A stretch of 64,000 nucleotides of DNA from an uncultured Paracoccaceae bacterium (GTDB taxonomy: Bacteria; Pseudomonadota; Alphaproteobacteria; Rhodobacterales; Rhodobacteraceae): positions 421,791 to 485,790 of the forward strand of contig CANLVP010000003.1 of the NCBI GenBank assembly GCA_947494675.1, read 5' to 3'. Below, one piece after another: positions 1 through 9,216 of the stretch. Position numbers and translations under genes: made by a program. The first letter of the stretch is position 1. Every line of letters starts with the position of its first letter. A model generated the notes under the pieces. It worked only from the letters and a program-made list of their open reading frames with translations, did no database searches and was not told the DNA's origin.

Positions 1-3000
1 GCCGAGGGCGGCGGCGAGAAAGAACACCTCGGCCTCTGTTTCGGGGAGCGGGGTGAGGAAATCAGCCGCGAATGTGGGCGCGCCGATACCGAAGAATGGC
101 TGCGTGCCGGTGGCGCGGGCGGGACTGTCATCCATCAGCCAGCCGACGGCTGGCAGGCGGCGCAGGTCGGTTGTGGCACCAAGCCATTGCGTGTCGGGCG
201 ACTGCAATGCCGCGAGGGGTAGTGCCGCGAGCGTATCGTCCAGCATCAGGAACAAGACACGGGGTTGGTCGCCCGCGACCCAACCAAAAAGGTCATCATA
301 GAGCGCGCGGGATTGGGCGGCGTCAAAGCGGTCATCATCCCGGCGGCTGCTGTAGATGCCGTTTCGGAAGGCGGCGATGCGTTGTTGCATGGAGGTGGCT
401 GACACCGGCAGCACCCGCTGTTGCAAGCCGTTGCCGTCGACCCAGCTAAGCAGCAGACCACCGGGGAGTTGGGTGCCGACAAAGAGCGCCTCTTGCCCGG
501 CCTTTAGGCGGTCCTGCACGGCAGCGGCGGTTTCAAGACGGCCCATGCGCACGGCGGTTTGGTCTACGGGGAGGGCTGCGAGCTCTTCCTCGATCTCTTC
601 CAGCGTTGCGCTGGCTTGCAGGATCGCGTCGGCGTCGCGGTCTTCGTCGGCGACGTTTTGCAGGCTGCGCAACTGGCGGCGGGTGTCTTGGTAACGGCGC
701 AAGAGATCAGGGTTGGTCGATGACAGCCGTTCATCAATGGCCGAGATACTGGCGTTGGACCCGGCCAAAGCAAGGGCTTGCTGGACTTGGAAAATCTGGC
801 CCGGATCGGCCCCGGTTTCCACCGCATGATCCAGCCAAAGCAGCAGCGTCGTGACGGCGGCGGTTGCCACCTGTTCGACACGACCGCGCTGGATGTTGGC
901 GACGTCGGACAGCTCTGCCAGCACGCGGTCTACAATGGGGGCAAGGATTGCCATGCCTTTGGCGGGGTCATCGCGGGCAAAGGCGATGCGGGCGTGCGCC
1001 TCGTTCAGGATCAGCAGACGCGGGTCAGATTGGATCAAGGCCAAGGTGTCGGGGTCAGTGACGGGCAGGTCAAAGGGCGAAATGTGTGAATTAAAGGCGA
1101 AATAGACCTCGGCGATGTCGGGCAGGCCGAGGTTCAGCATTGCGGTGCCGGTATTGACCGACAGGCGATCCATCGCCTCGTATTCAAAGCTGCGCGCAGA
1201 AGCGCCACTGTTAATCGCGGTGAATTGGTTGTGGAACTTTTCGAGCAGTTCCGCGCGCTCTTCGGTCGTTATCTCATCCAAAAATGACAGGTGGTCGAGA
1301 TACCAGCCTTCTTTGTTTTCTGGGTCGTGGGCGGCAAGCAAGTCCGTGATAAAATCCGCGCGGGCACCGCCCTGACGGATGGCAACCTGATACATTTCTG
1401 TATCGTTTCGCAGGGCGAGCTGGGTCGCGAAGGGTGCCAGGACGTCCAGCCGGCCAACGTCCGCGGCACCATCCAGACAGTTCGCCATGTAGTAATCATT
1501 GACCCAGCTATCGACGGGACTGAGGCTGATATTGAGATAGGTCAACACATCGACGTCGTCCGCGTCGAGCAAGGCCAACTGGCAATAAAGGCGCGAAATG
1601 GACTGTACAGATGAATCGGAATAGCCGCAGAATTTGAGCGTTTCATAGGCACCCGTTGCCCGCAGATCGGCCAGCATGCCGGGCCTGTATTGGAGGGCAT
1701 AGTAGTTGATCTCTGGTGTGAAGATGCCAAGGCGCGCGCCCTCTTCGTTGCCGTTGCAGCGCGAATTGACGAAGCGGATCACCTCTTCACCCAAGACGGT
1801 GCCGGGGGTCTTGGCCTCTGCGCCCGTCAGGTCCATCTGCGCCAAGAGCGCATCGATGCGGCGGCCAAACTCGTCGTCTTCGGCGTTGGCGGCATAGGAA
1901 ATGGCGGCGTCGATCCAGCGCTCGGCCTCCTCAAAGCGGCCAATGCGGATCGCCGCATCTGCCGCGATCACCGAGAGTTCGGCGGCGACATGAGGCGCGT
2001 TTTGATTGGCGGCGCGGTGGGCGATCCGCTCGGCGGCGGCGACGGCCTGTTCCTCCCTGCCATCAAGCAGCAGATCGCTCGCACCAAAGGTGGCGGCATA
2101 CCAGACGTCCTCTCCCCGGCTGAGGTAGCGGCCATAGTCTTTGATCGTTGCGACACGGGCTGCAGACAGGTAGAGGGCGGCGTTGTCTTTGGCCTCTTCG
2201 TAGAAGAGTTCGCCCATGATCGTGGGTTCGCCCACCGTGCCAATATCGGTCTTCAGAGCATATTCAACGCGCAGGGCGCTTGCGTCATAAGCCTCTTTTT
2301 GCAGGCCGGCCATGACCATCGCTTCGATCGTTCCGCGCCCGACGATGGGGTGGTCGCTGAGGTCCTCGCGGTATTCCCGAGGCAGGTGTTCAGACAAGAT
2401 CGCGTGCATCGCAGCGAGTTGCGTTTTCGCAAGGTCTGTTTGGCCCAATTCCAATGCTGCGAGCCCCTCGGCACGCAAAGCGGTCGCATAGGTTTCGTGG
2501 TCCATGTCTTTCGCCAGAGCGGTCCAGGCAGAACGGAAGGCCAGCGCCGCCTCAGGGTCTGCACAAGAGGCGGAAATCTCATAAAGGCGTTCGCGGGCCG
2601 GATGGTCTGTGGCGATGGCCAATGCGTCCTGCGCGAGGGTGACAAGGGCGGGTGCCTCTGGCGTCGTCGCGCAATTGATCGGGGTAACGCCGTGGCCCGA
2701 CAATGCGGTCAGGGCCGCGTTGATGTGGCTTTGATTGGCATTGCTCCGCAAGGCGCGGCGCACCAGAAATTCGAGCGCTTCGGGACGTGTCATGGGCAAT
2801 TCGCCAAAGCCGCCAACGCGGCTGGATGCCCAGACAACCAGCGCCATGGCGTACCTGTTTTCCGCGGCTTTTGCCTGCTCTAGCGCCATGGCGTAGCGTT
2901 GCCGTTGCGCCATATTTTGCAACTGAAAGCGGCCTCCATCGTAGCTGTAGTTGGGGGATAACCGGCGACCGGCATGGAACAACACGTAATGCGCGCCGTT

Positions 3001-3351
3001 GGCAAAGGTCATTGGGTAATAGGCTGGGGTCGCATTCTGGTCGGGCGGCTGATTGCGCAGGGCGCGTTGCCTGCGTGGGGTCACCTGCTCTTCCATCAGG
3101 CGGGCCAGCCGGAGAAGTTGTTCGACTTGGCCGGGGCCGGGTTTGCCGTTGATCCCATAGCCAAAGTCGGCCTGAAACGCCTCAAGCGCACGCGTCGTGG
3201 CGGGGCCTTTGACCCCATCGGGTGCACCGACCGGATAGCCCAGCGTGTTGAGCGCGCGCTGCTGGTCGGCCACGCTTTGGGCGGCAGCCATGCCGGGCAG
3301 GATTAACGCGCAGCATAGTGCAAAGACGGTCCAGAAACGCGCGCGGATCAT
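1..3351 (-). CDS. Exported peptidoglycan-binding / helical-repeat / CHAT-domain protein (C-terminus beyond window)
   Basis: At least 1117 residues are visible and the frame is still open at base 1. The N-terminus (MIRARFWTVFALCCALILPG) is a signal peptide ending near AAA-Q. A PG_binding_1-like repeat follows at about residues 25-75 (NTLGYPVGAPDGVKGPATTR). A long Ala/Leu/Glu-rich helical region of TPR type fills roughly residues 150-850. The visible end has the start of a CHAT (HetF-associated caspase-like) domain: a LPLAAL segment, then LTPLPETEAEV at the edge. The His/Cys dyad of CHAT proteases would lie further downstream, so activity cannot be judged. Start ATG overlaps the upstream stop (ATGA). 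CHAT proteins are known as caspase-like proteases; an envelope role is inferred from the signal peptide and the peptidoglycan-binding domain. Confidence 0.8.
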   Translation of the reverse strand, partial: MIRARFWTVFALCCALILPGMAAAQSVADQQRALNTLGYPVGAPDGVKGPATTRALEAFQADFGYGINGKPGPGQVEQLLRLARLMEEQVTPRRQRALRNQPPDQNATPAYYPMTFANGAHYVLFHAGRRLSPNYSYDGGRFQLQNMAQRQRYAMALEQAKAAENRYAMALVVWASSRVGGFGELPMTRPEALEFLVRRALRSNANQSHINAALTALSGHGVTPINCATTPEAPALVTLAQDALAIATDHPARERLYEISASCADPEAALAFRSAWTALAKDMDHETYATALRAEGLAALELGQTDLAKTQLAAMHAILSEHLPREYREDLSDHPIVGRGTIEAMVMAGLQKEAYDASALRVEYALKTDIGTVGEPTIMGELFYEEAKDNAALYLSAARVATIKDYGRYLSRGEDVWYAATFGASDLLLDGREEQAVAAAERIAHRAANQNAPHVAAELSVIAADAAIRIGRFEEAERWIDAAISYAANAEDDEFGRRIDALLAQMDLTGAEAKTPGTVLGEEVIRFVNSRCNGNEEGARLGIFTPEINYYALQYRPGMLADLRATGAYETLKFCGYSDSSVQSISRLYCQLALLDADDVDVLTYLNISLSPVDSWVNDYYMANCLDGAADVGRLDVLAPFATQLALRNDTEMYQVAIRQGGARADFITDLLAAHDPENKEGWYLDHLSFLDEITTEERAELLEKFHNQFTAINSGASARSFEYEAMDRLSVNTGTAMLNLGLPDIAEVYFAFNSHISPFDLPVTDPDTLALIQSDPRLLILNEAHARIAFARDDPAKGMAILAPIVDRVLAELSDVANIQRGRVEQVATAAVTTLLLWLDHAVETGADPGQIFQVQQALALAGSNASISAIDERLSSTNPDLLRRYQDTRRQLRSLQNVADEDRDADAILQASATLEEIEEELAALPVDQTAVRMGRLETAAAVQDRLKAGQEALFVGTQLPGGLLLSWVDGNGLQQRVLPVSATSMQQRIAAFRNGIYSSRRDDDRFDAAQSRALYDDLFGWVAGDQPRVLFLMLDDTLAALPLAALQSPDTQWLGATTDLRRLPAVGWLMDDSPARATGTQPFFGIGAPTFAADFLTPLPETEAEVFFLAAALG

Positions 3352-4022
3352 CCGTCGCTCACAAGCGTGACAAGCCGGTCTACGCCGACGCCGAAGGTGG
3401 GGTAGAAGTTCGCTCGGCGTTGGTCGGCATAGGCCCCGAAATAATCCCAGAAACTGACGACGTCCGCACCGAAGTATTCGGCAATCAGCGGGCGATGGCA
3501 CAGGCCGGAGGAGACGCAGAATTCAACCTCGCTGTAGAAATCGACAAGGCGTTGCACGTCGGCTTCCCATTGCACCTCTGTCTGGTCGGCAGAGAGGCTT
3601 GCGATGAGCGACGCGCCGATGCCTTTTTTTGCCAATCTCACGCCTTCTGCATCCAGGTTTTCGGGCAGCGGGCCGACGGCTGTCACCGCCCCTTCGACCT
3701 TGGCGGCAAGGCGGGCGTAAGCGTCGCGCGCATCGCTTTCCTGCCATTGGGTCATCAGCGCGATGGAGCGTTCTTTGCGCACCTCGATATTCTGATCGAT
3801 GTATTGCCAGACGGCCAGCGCGGCTGAGACGGCGACACCCAGCACGCCGATCATCCGCACGATGCGTTCGGTCTTGCTGAGGCCTGTGTCGGTGTCGGGG
3901 GGCGTGGTGACGGCGGGTGGATCGGTGAGCAGTTCTTCCTCAAGGTCACTTGTCAGCGCAAGGTTCGTGACGTTGGGCGGGTCAGCAGGTGGCGGTCCTT
4001 CGGCCCCCTGCTCAACAGTCAT
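3348..4022 (-). CDS. Hypothetical single-pass membrane protein
   Basis: 224 residues, family not recognised. The first 50 residues are Pro/Glu/Asp-rich and look disordered. One hydrophobic segment around residues 55-73 (MIGVLGVAVSAALAVWQYI) is followed by a mostly acidic/helical C-terminal domain with the sequence SIALMTQWQESDARDAYARL. The first part resembles small bacterial membrane proteins with one TM and a cytosolic or periplasmic helical domain. The gene is the middle of a three-gene unit: it overlaps the upstream small exported-protein gene by 11 bases and the downstream CHAT gene by an ATGA, so the three are probably translationally coupled. No function is assigned. Confidence 0.75.
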   Translation of the reverse strand: MTVEQGAEGPPPADPPNVTNLALTSDLEEELLTDPPAVTTPPDTDTGLSKTERIVRMIGVLGVAVSAALAVWQYIDQNIEVRKERSIALMTQWQESDARDAYARLAAKVEGAVTAVGPLPENLDAEGVRLAKKGIGASLIASLSADQTEVQWEADVQRLVDFYSEVEFCVSSGLCHRPLIAEYFGADVVSFWDYFGAYADQRRANFYPTFGVGVDRLVTLVSDG

Positions 4023-4407
4023 TCGCGACCTCTAACGTCAGAATTTGCGTGGTGGTGAGGTCTTTGGCGCTGAGTTCTTGCTTGAGGCAGACCATGGCGC
4101 GGGGTTCGATCAAAAAGGTCACGTCAAGGGCGATGGTCTGGGCTGGGGCATCGCCGGTCTGGGGTTCGGGCATCGGGTTGGGTGCGCGGTCCTTGCCGTC
4201 TATGCCCGGACAACCGCCGAGGTTCACAACGTGGACGACGATGCCGGTGGATTCAGCAAGCGCGATTTCCTGATCGACGGTGTCGAGGTAGCATTGCGCC
4301 AGTTCATCCGAGAGGGTCAGGGATTTCGGGCAATAGCCGCATTCGGCCAAGGCGGGCTGTGCGGTAAGGATGGCGAGAAATGCGACTAAGGCACGTGCAG
4401 ATGGCAT
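4012..4407 (-). CDS. Small exported cysteine-containing hypothetical protein
   Basis: 131 residues. A clear signal peptide (MPSARALVAFLAILTAQPALA) is followed by mature ECGYCPKS, with a CxxC pair and four more cysteines, which suggests disulfides in the periplasm. ATG at 4407 is chosen because GAAAGG lies about 8 bases upstream; a TTG five codons earlier is the alternative. The remainder holds a beta-rich stretch (QTIALDVTFLIEPRAMVCL). First gene of the unit with the one-TM protein and the CHAT protein. No known family recognised; function unknown. Confidence 0.7.
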   Translation of the reverse strand: MPSARALVAFLAILTAQPALAECGYCPKSLTLSDELAQCYLDTVDQEIALAESTGIVVHVVNLGGCPGIDGKDRAPNPMPEPQTGDAPAQTIALDVTFLIEPRAMVCLKQELSAKDLTTTQILTLEVANDC

Positions 4408-4500
4408 TGCAGGACCTTTCAAAACAAAGGGCGACGTTCACGATGAATAGGATCAGGCTAGCCGCTGATCGCCGCATTGCAAACCCTGTTGTGATCCGGG

Positions 4501-5172
4501 TCAGGACGGGTTGAGGCGCTGGAACTCTGCCTGAAGCATGGCGACGGCCTGCATGTCAGGTTCTTGCCCGGTGAAGCCGCGCAGGTAGGGTTCGAGCCGG
4601 GACATGCGAGTTGCGGCGTCTTCGCGGACTTCAAGCGCATGGTAGCCAAGCTGCATGAAGTAGAGGATCCGCCCGCGTGCATCGGCGTCGGCGGGAGTGT
4701 AGCCTTGCCGCTCAAAGGCGGCGACGACTGCGGCGATCCGGGTCTGATCGGCCTGATCGACAAGCGCGCGCACGGCAGGATCGCGGCGGGACCATTCGCG
4801 CACCGCAAAATCGAGGCCGCTGTCGAAACGTGCGGGATCGATGAAGCAGCGAAAGAAGTTGCAGGCCACTTGTGTGATGTTGTCGGCAGGTAGCGCGCAG
4901 TGCGTCACGATCTGGGCGGTGTTGCGTGCCTCCCACGTTTGCAGGAGCGCCGAAAGCAGGTCGGAGCGGTCCTTGAAATACCAATAAAAGCTGGACCTGG
5001 ACACGCCCATGCGGGTGGCGAGGCTGAGGATTTTGAGCTCTGTCACGCCATCCGTCACCAGCACGTCCCGGGCCATATTCAGCCAGTCCTGGCGGGTGAC
5101 TTTGACGTGCCCCACAAGGGGGTCTTTGCCCGGATCATCGCGGTGCAGCACGGGGGATTTGCGAGACGACAT
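4501..5172 (-). CDS. TetR-family transcriptional regulator
   Basis: 223 residues. The N-terminal helix-turn-helix (LSLATRMGVSRSSFYWYFKD, about residues 48-67) is the typical TetR DNA-binding unit; the rest is an all-helical ligand-binding domain. ATG at 5172 is taken as start, 3 bases after the stop of the MttB gene; a TTG just upstream is the alternative. As the last gene of the dimethylglycine dehydrogenase/MttB operon it probably senses a methylated amine or its product and represses the operon. The palindrome at 9182-9197 is its best candidate operator. The ligand is inferred from context only. Confidence 0.85.
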   Translation of the reverse strand: MSSRKSPVLHRDDPGKDPLVGHVKVTRQDWLNMARDVLVTDGVTELKILSLATRMGVSRSSFYWYFKDRSDLLSALLQTWEARNTAQIVTHCALPADNITQVACNFFRCFIDPARFDSGLDFAVREWSRRDPAVRALVDQADQTRIAAVVAAFERQGYTPADADARGRILYFMQLGYHALEVREDAATRMSRLEPYLRGFTGQEPDMQAVAMLQAEFQRLNPS

Positions 5173-5175
5173 CAA

Positions 5176-6711
5176 TCAGCTTTCGGGTGGCGCGCCGCCA
5201 GCGGCGGTGCGTTTGGCGATAAAGCTTTGTAGCGCTTCAAGCCGATCACCGTCCACGGCGGGGCGGGCATCTTGGGCCAGGATATCCTTCCATACGGCGG
5301 TCGCGCGCGTATTGGCGTCTTGTGCGCCGCGTTCCGTCCATGTGCCGAAATTGGCGTAATCATGAACGATGGGTTCGTAAAATTCGGTGTTGTAGCGTTC
5401 CATCGTTTGCGGCGCGGCAAAGAAGTGACCGCTGGGGTCCACATGGGTGAGCGCGTTGTCATAACCGATCTCATCCGCGCCCGCAGCCCGGCCTGCGCAA
5501 AGCTCTGCCACCATGTTCAGGACTTCGGCATCTGTGATGATTTTTTCGTAGGACACGCTTAGTCCACCTTCGAGCCAGCCAGCGGCGTGGATCACCACGG
5601 TAGACCCGGCCATGAGACACCCCCAAAGGCCCATTTGGTTTTCGTTCGCCGCCTGCACGTCGTTGAGGTTTGACGCCGATCCCGCCGCCGAACGCCACGG
5701 CAGGCCAATCAGACGCGCCATTTGGCCTGCGGCAAGCGAGGCCTGAAAATGCGTGGGCGTGCCGAAGGCGGGTGCGCCGGATTTCATGTCGACGTTGGAG
5801 GTGAAGGTGCCGTAGCAAACCGGCGCGCCGGGACGGGTGAGTTGGGTCAGGGTGATGGCGGCCAGCGCCTCTGCATGGCTGAGGGTCACGGCCCCGGCCA
5901 CAGTGATTGGGGCCATGGCACCCATCAATGTAAACGGTGTGACGATGGACAATTGCCCCATGCGGGCAAAGTCGATCAGGCCTTGGGCCATCGGGATATC
6001 GAGGGTGCGGGGGCTGTTGGTATTGATGATCGTGTAGCAATGGGGTTCGGCCTGAAAGCCGTCGTCACTTTGCCCGCGAAAGTCGCGCAGCATCTCAAAG
6101 CAATCCATCACCTGCGGCGTGCCACGCGAAAAGACAAACGGGAATTTGTCGGTGAGGGTCAGCTGCACCTCTGTCGTGAAATAATGGCGCAGGTGGGTCG
6201 GCACGTCTTGCGGTTCAACCGAGGGGGACATCATCTGGAAGACGTCGAAGTGATGCGCAAGCTGTGTGTAGTCGCGATAATCGCTGGCTGATCCGGGTCT
6301 GCGCCCGCGTTCCAGATCGGTGGCATGGGGGGCCCCGGCACCGGGTTGAAACAGCAGCGTGCCCAGTTCCAGCGTGATATCGCGGTGCCGGGCCCCTGCC
6401 CGTCCGGTGATCGATTTCGGCGCGCTGGCGATGGCGGCATCCACCATGTCGCGACCGATATAAACCATGTCGCCGACGACCTTTGCCCCGCCTTTGCGAT
6501 AGATTTCAATGGCTTCGGGCAAGAGCACCCTCATCCCAAGCTCTTGCAGGGTGCGTAGGGCCGTCGCGTGCATGGCGTTGATCTGGTCGTCAGAAAAAAC
6601 GGCCATTGGCGGGAACGGATTGCGCAGGTTGTGGTAGTCCACCTTACGCTGTGATGGCGCAGCGGTGGCCGCGGCGCGACCACGTCTGCGGCGTGGGGGA
6701 TGGCCTGTCAC
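5176..6711 (-). CDS. MttB-family (non-pyrrolysine) methylamine methyltransferase
   Basis: 511 residues across the trimethylamine methyltransferase (MttB) superfamily fold, with typical segments such as HALNP-like N-terminus, FPFVFSRGTPQVMDCFEM and SAAGSASNLNDVQAANENQ. There is no in-frame amber codon, so it belongs to the pyrrolysine-free branch, whose characterised members demethylate quaternary amines such as glycine betaine, proline betaine or carnitine onto a corrinoid protein. No corrinoid protein gene is adjacent, so acceptor and substrate are open. The GTG start directly follows the TAA of the upstream dehydrogenase gene, with AGGTG as ribosome-binding site; an internal ATG near codon 37 is a weaker option. 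The dimethylglycine dehydrogenase neighbour suggests glycine betaine or a related compound. Confidence 0.85.
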   Translation of the reverse strand: MTGHPPRRRRGRAAATAAPSQRKVDYHNLRNPFPPMAVFSDDQINAMHATALRTLQELGMRVLLPEAIEIYRKGGAKVVGDMVYIGRDMVDAAIASAPKSITGRAGARHRDITLELGTLLFQPGAGAPHATDLERGRRPGSASDYRDYTQLAHHFDVFQMMSPSVEPQDVPTHLRHYFTTEVQLTLTDKFPFVFSRGTPQVMDCFEMLRDFRGQSDDGFQAEPHCYTIINTNSPRTLDIPMAQGLIDFARMGQLSIVTPFTLMGAMAPITVAGAVTLSHAEALAAITLTQLTRPGAPVCYGTFTSNVDMKSGAPAFGTPTHFQASLAAGQMARLIGLPWRSAAGSASNLNDVQAANENQMGLWGCLMAGSTVVIHAAGWLEGGLSVSYEKIITDAEVLNMVAELCAGRAAGADEIGYDNALTHVDPSGHFFAAPQTMERYNTEFYEPIVHDYANFGTWTERGAQDANTRATAVWKDILAQDARPAVDGDRLEALQSFIAKRTAAGGAPPES

Positions 6712-9120
6712 TTACGCACCTCGCATGGCGGACCCGGCGGGATCATAGGGTGAGGGCGCAATGACCGTGGCTTGCCGCGCGGCACCGACGATATGGACGG
6801 TCAGCGGCGTGCCCTCAGTGCAAAGATCGGTGTCGATCATCGCCATGGCGAGCGATTTGCCCGTCGTGTGGCCGTATCCGCCAGAGGTCACAAAGCCCAC
6901 GAGCCTGTCGCCTGACCACACGGGCTCATACCCGCTGGCGTCGGCGTCTGTGGCGTCCACCTCAAGAGTGGCGACCTTTTGCGCGGGGCCATTGCCGTCG
7001 CGTTCGGCCAGTGCCGCATCTTTGCCGACAAAGTCCTTGGACCAGTCGATCCAGCGGTCCATGCCGGTTTGACCGGGTGTGTACCCTTGGGTGAATTCCG
7101 CAGACCAGATGCCAAAGCTCTTTTCCAGACGCAGGCTGAGGAGCGCATTGAAGCCGACCTCTTTCATCCCAAGATCAGCGCCTGCATCCAGCAACATGCG
7201 GCGCAGGGTGATGTGTTCGGCGGCAGAGCAGTGGATTTCGTAGCCCAGTTCACCGGCAACAGAGAGCCTGCCGATCTTGGTGCGCAGAAGGCCCAGATCG
7301 AACTGACCGCAGCCCATGAAGGGCAGATCAGCGATGGGGCCGTCGGTGATTTTTTCCAGCACTTTCAGGCTGTTGGGGCCAGAGAGCGAAAACCCGACGG
7401 TGGCGTCGGCGATATCGGTGACGGTCACGCCGTCGTCCATATGGTCGTCAAACCAGCGCATGTGCCAGGCCCGCAAGTAGTAGCTGCCCATGATCCACCA
7501 GGTGCCGTCGCCCCAGTTGAACACGGTCAAGTCGCCCTTCATCCGTCCGTCAGGGGCCAGCATGGGGGCGAGGCGTGCGCGGCCCGGCGCGGGCAGTTTG
7601 GAGGCCATGATGCGGTTCAGCCAGTTTTCGGCGTTTGGCCCAGACACCTCGAAGCGGGAAAAGCCGGAGATGTCCAAGAGGCCCACCGCCTCGCGCACCG
7701 CTTTGCATTCGGCAGCGACGATATCGTGGGCGTTGGAGCGTTTGAGCGATGGTTTTTCCGCAAAGTCCGGTGTGGGTGCAAAGTAAAGCGGCACCTCAAG
7801 CCCCCAGCTTGCGCCCCATTGGCAGCCTGCGGCGGTCATGTCGGAATAGGCCGGGGCCATCTTGAGCGGCCTGCCCGCGGGCAGTTGTTCGTTGGGGTAG
7901 GTCATCACAAAGCGACGGGTGTAAAATTGGCCGGTGGTTTCCTTAATGAAGCGCTTGTTCTGGGCGTAGTCGCCAAAGCGGGCCACATCCATGCCAAAGA
8001 CATCCGCCTCTGGTTCGCCATGGATCATCCATTCGGCCAGTGATTTGCCAACGCCGCCGCCTTGCAGGAAACCGGCCATGACGCCGCAGGCGCACCAATA
8101 GCCGGGTTTGCCGCGCACAGGTCCAACCAGCGGGTTGCCATCCGGGGCAAAGGTGAAGGCACCGTTGACCCAGGTCTTCACACCGACGTTTTGCAGGGCG
8201 GGATAGCGTTCAAAGCCCAGTGTCAGCTCTTTTTCGATGCGGTCGGGGTCTTCCTGCTGAAGCTCGAACCCGTATTCCCAAGGCGCGCCGTCCATCATCC
8301 AGTGTTGGTGATCGACCTCGTAGATGCCCAGCAAAATCCCCTTTTGGTCCTGCCGCATATAGGTGAAGCCTTCGAGGTCGACGGTCATCGGAACTTCGAA
8401 GTCCAGCTGTTCCAGCTCGGGGATCGTGTCAGAGATCAGATAGTGGTGGTTGAGCGGTGAGACGGGCAGTTCGACCCCGGCCATGCGGCCCACTTGTTTC
8501 GCCCAGAGGCCTGCGGCGTTGATGACGTGTTCGGTGTGGATCGTGCCTTTTTCCGTGACCACGTCCCAGCCGTCCTTGGTTTGGATCAGTTCCAGCACGC
8601 GGTTGTGTTCGATCACCGTGGCCCCGCGTTTCTTGGCGGCCCCGGCGTAGGCTTGAACGGTGCCGGTGGTGTCGACGTAACCTTCGCGGTCGGCCCACAT
8701 GCCGCCCAGGATGCCGTCGGTGGACATGATCGGGCAGAGCTCCCCCGCTTCTTGCGGGGTGATCAGGCGGCAGTCGTCGATGCCGATGGATTGGAACGTG
8801 CGGTAGGCCGATTGCAGCCATTCCCAACGGTCGGGCGTGCCTGCGAGGGTCATGCCGCCGGTCATATGAAGGCCGATGGATTGGCCGGATTCCTCTTCAA
8901 TCTCGGTAAGCAGATCGATGGTGTAGGCCTGCAGTGCGGCGATATTGGGGTCGGCATTCAGCGCGTGGATGCCGCCAGCGGCGTGCCAGCTTGATCCTGC
9001 GGTCAGCACGTTGCGTTCGATCAGGCAGACGTCCGACCAGCCGAACTTGGCCAGATGATAGAGGACAGAGGTGCCGACGACGCCGCCACCGATCACAACG
9101 GCCCGGTAATGTGATTTCAT
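6712..9120 (-). CDS. Dimethylglycine/sarcosine dehydrogenase-type FAD + GcvT protein
   Basis: 802 residues, the usual length for bacterial dimethylglycine dehydrogenases. N-terminal FAD-binding DAO domain (GGGVVGTSVLYHLA, residues 11-24; SSWHAAGG with W45-H46, the position of the histidyl-FAD link in this family), then an FAO_M segment, then a GCV_T aminomethyltransferase domain from about residue 430 and its C-terminal subdomain. It should oxidatively demethylate N-methylated glycine and pass the one-carbon unit to tetrahydrofolate. Start ATG at 9120 has AGGGG about 6 bases upstream and gives MKSHYRAVVIGGG; an ATG 12 codons earlier is less likely. First gene of the operon with MttB and TetR. 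Confidence 0.9.
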   Translation of the reverse strand: MKSHYRAVVIGGGVVGTSVLYHLAKFGWSDVCLIERNVLTAGSSWHAAGGIHALNADPNIAALQAYTIDLLTEIEEESGQSIGLHMTGGMTLAGTPDRWEWLQSAYRTFQSIGIDDCRLITPQEAGELCPIMSTDGILGGMWADREGYVDTTGTVQAYAGAAKKRGATVIEHNRVLELIQTKDGWDVVTEKGTIHTEHVINAAGLWAKQVGRMAGVELPVSPLNHHYLISDTIPELEQLDFEVPMTVDLEGFTYMRQDQKGILLGIYEVDHQHWMMDGAPWEYGFELQQEDPDRIEKELTLGFERYPALQNVGVKTWVNGAFTFAPDGNPLVGPVRGKPGYWCACGVMAGFLQGGGVGKSLAEWMIHGEPEADVFGMDVARFGDYAQNKRFIKETTGQFYTRRFVMTYPNEQLPAGRPLKMAPAYSDMTAAGCQWGASWGLEVPLYFAPTPDFAEKPSLKRSNAHDIVAAECKAVREAVGLLDISGFSRFEVSGPNAENWLNRIMASKLPAPGRARLAPMLAPDGRMKGDLTVFNWGDGTWWIMGSYYLRAWHMRWFDDHMDDGVTVTDIADATVGFSLSGPNSLKVLEKITDGPIADLPFMGCGQFDLGLLRTKIGRLSVAGELGYEIHCSAAEHITLRRMLLDAGADLGMKEVGFNALLSLRLEKSFGIWSAEFTQGYTPGQTGMDRWIDWSKDFVGKDAALAERDGNGPAQKVATLEVDATDADASGYEPVWSGDRLVGFVTSGGYGHTTGKSLAMAMIDTDLCTEGTPLTVHIVGAARQATVIAPSPYDPAGSAMRGA

Positions 9121-9181
9121 GCTGATCCCCTGTCTTGTCGCGCGGTGATTGTTCATCTCGGTCCAATACTCTGCGCAGCAA

Positions 9182-9197
9182 TGGACAGACCTGTCCA
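9182..9197. promoter_or_regulatory. 16-bp palindrome, candidate TetR operator
   Basis: TGGACAGACCTGTCCA: 6-bp perfect arms (TGGACA/TGTCCA) around a 4-base centre, 61 bases before the dimethylglycine dehydrogenase ATG and 20 bases after the hemN stop. Length and symmetry fit TetR-family operators, and the operon it precedes ends in a tetR gene. That the protein binds here is inference. Confidence 0.55.
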
Positions 9198-9216
9198 GAG
9201 GGAAATCGCGGAGTGC

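Noticed and set aside
1690-2883. Long plus-strand open frame (397 codons) opposite the CHAT gene
   Set aside because: It is antisense to a continuous minus-strand frame with signal peptide and recognisable domains; its own translation shows no family and no good ribosome-binding site.
5176-6711. Pyrrolysine-containing MttB
   Set aside because: The frame runs through without an in-frame TAG, so this is a non-pyrrolysine member.
6979-8043. Plus-strand open frame of 354 codons
   Set aside because: Antisense to the dimethylglycine dehydrogenase gene; composition is that of a GC-rich shadow frame.
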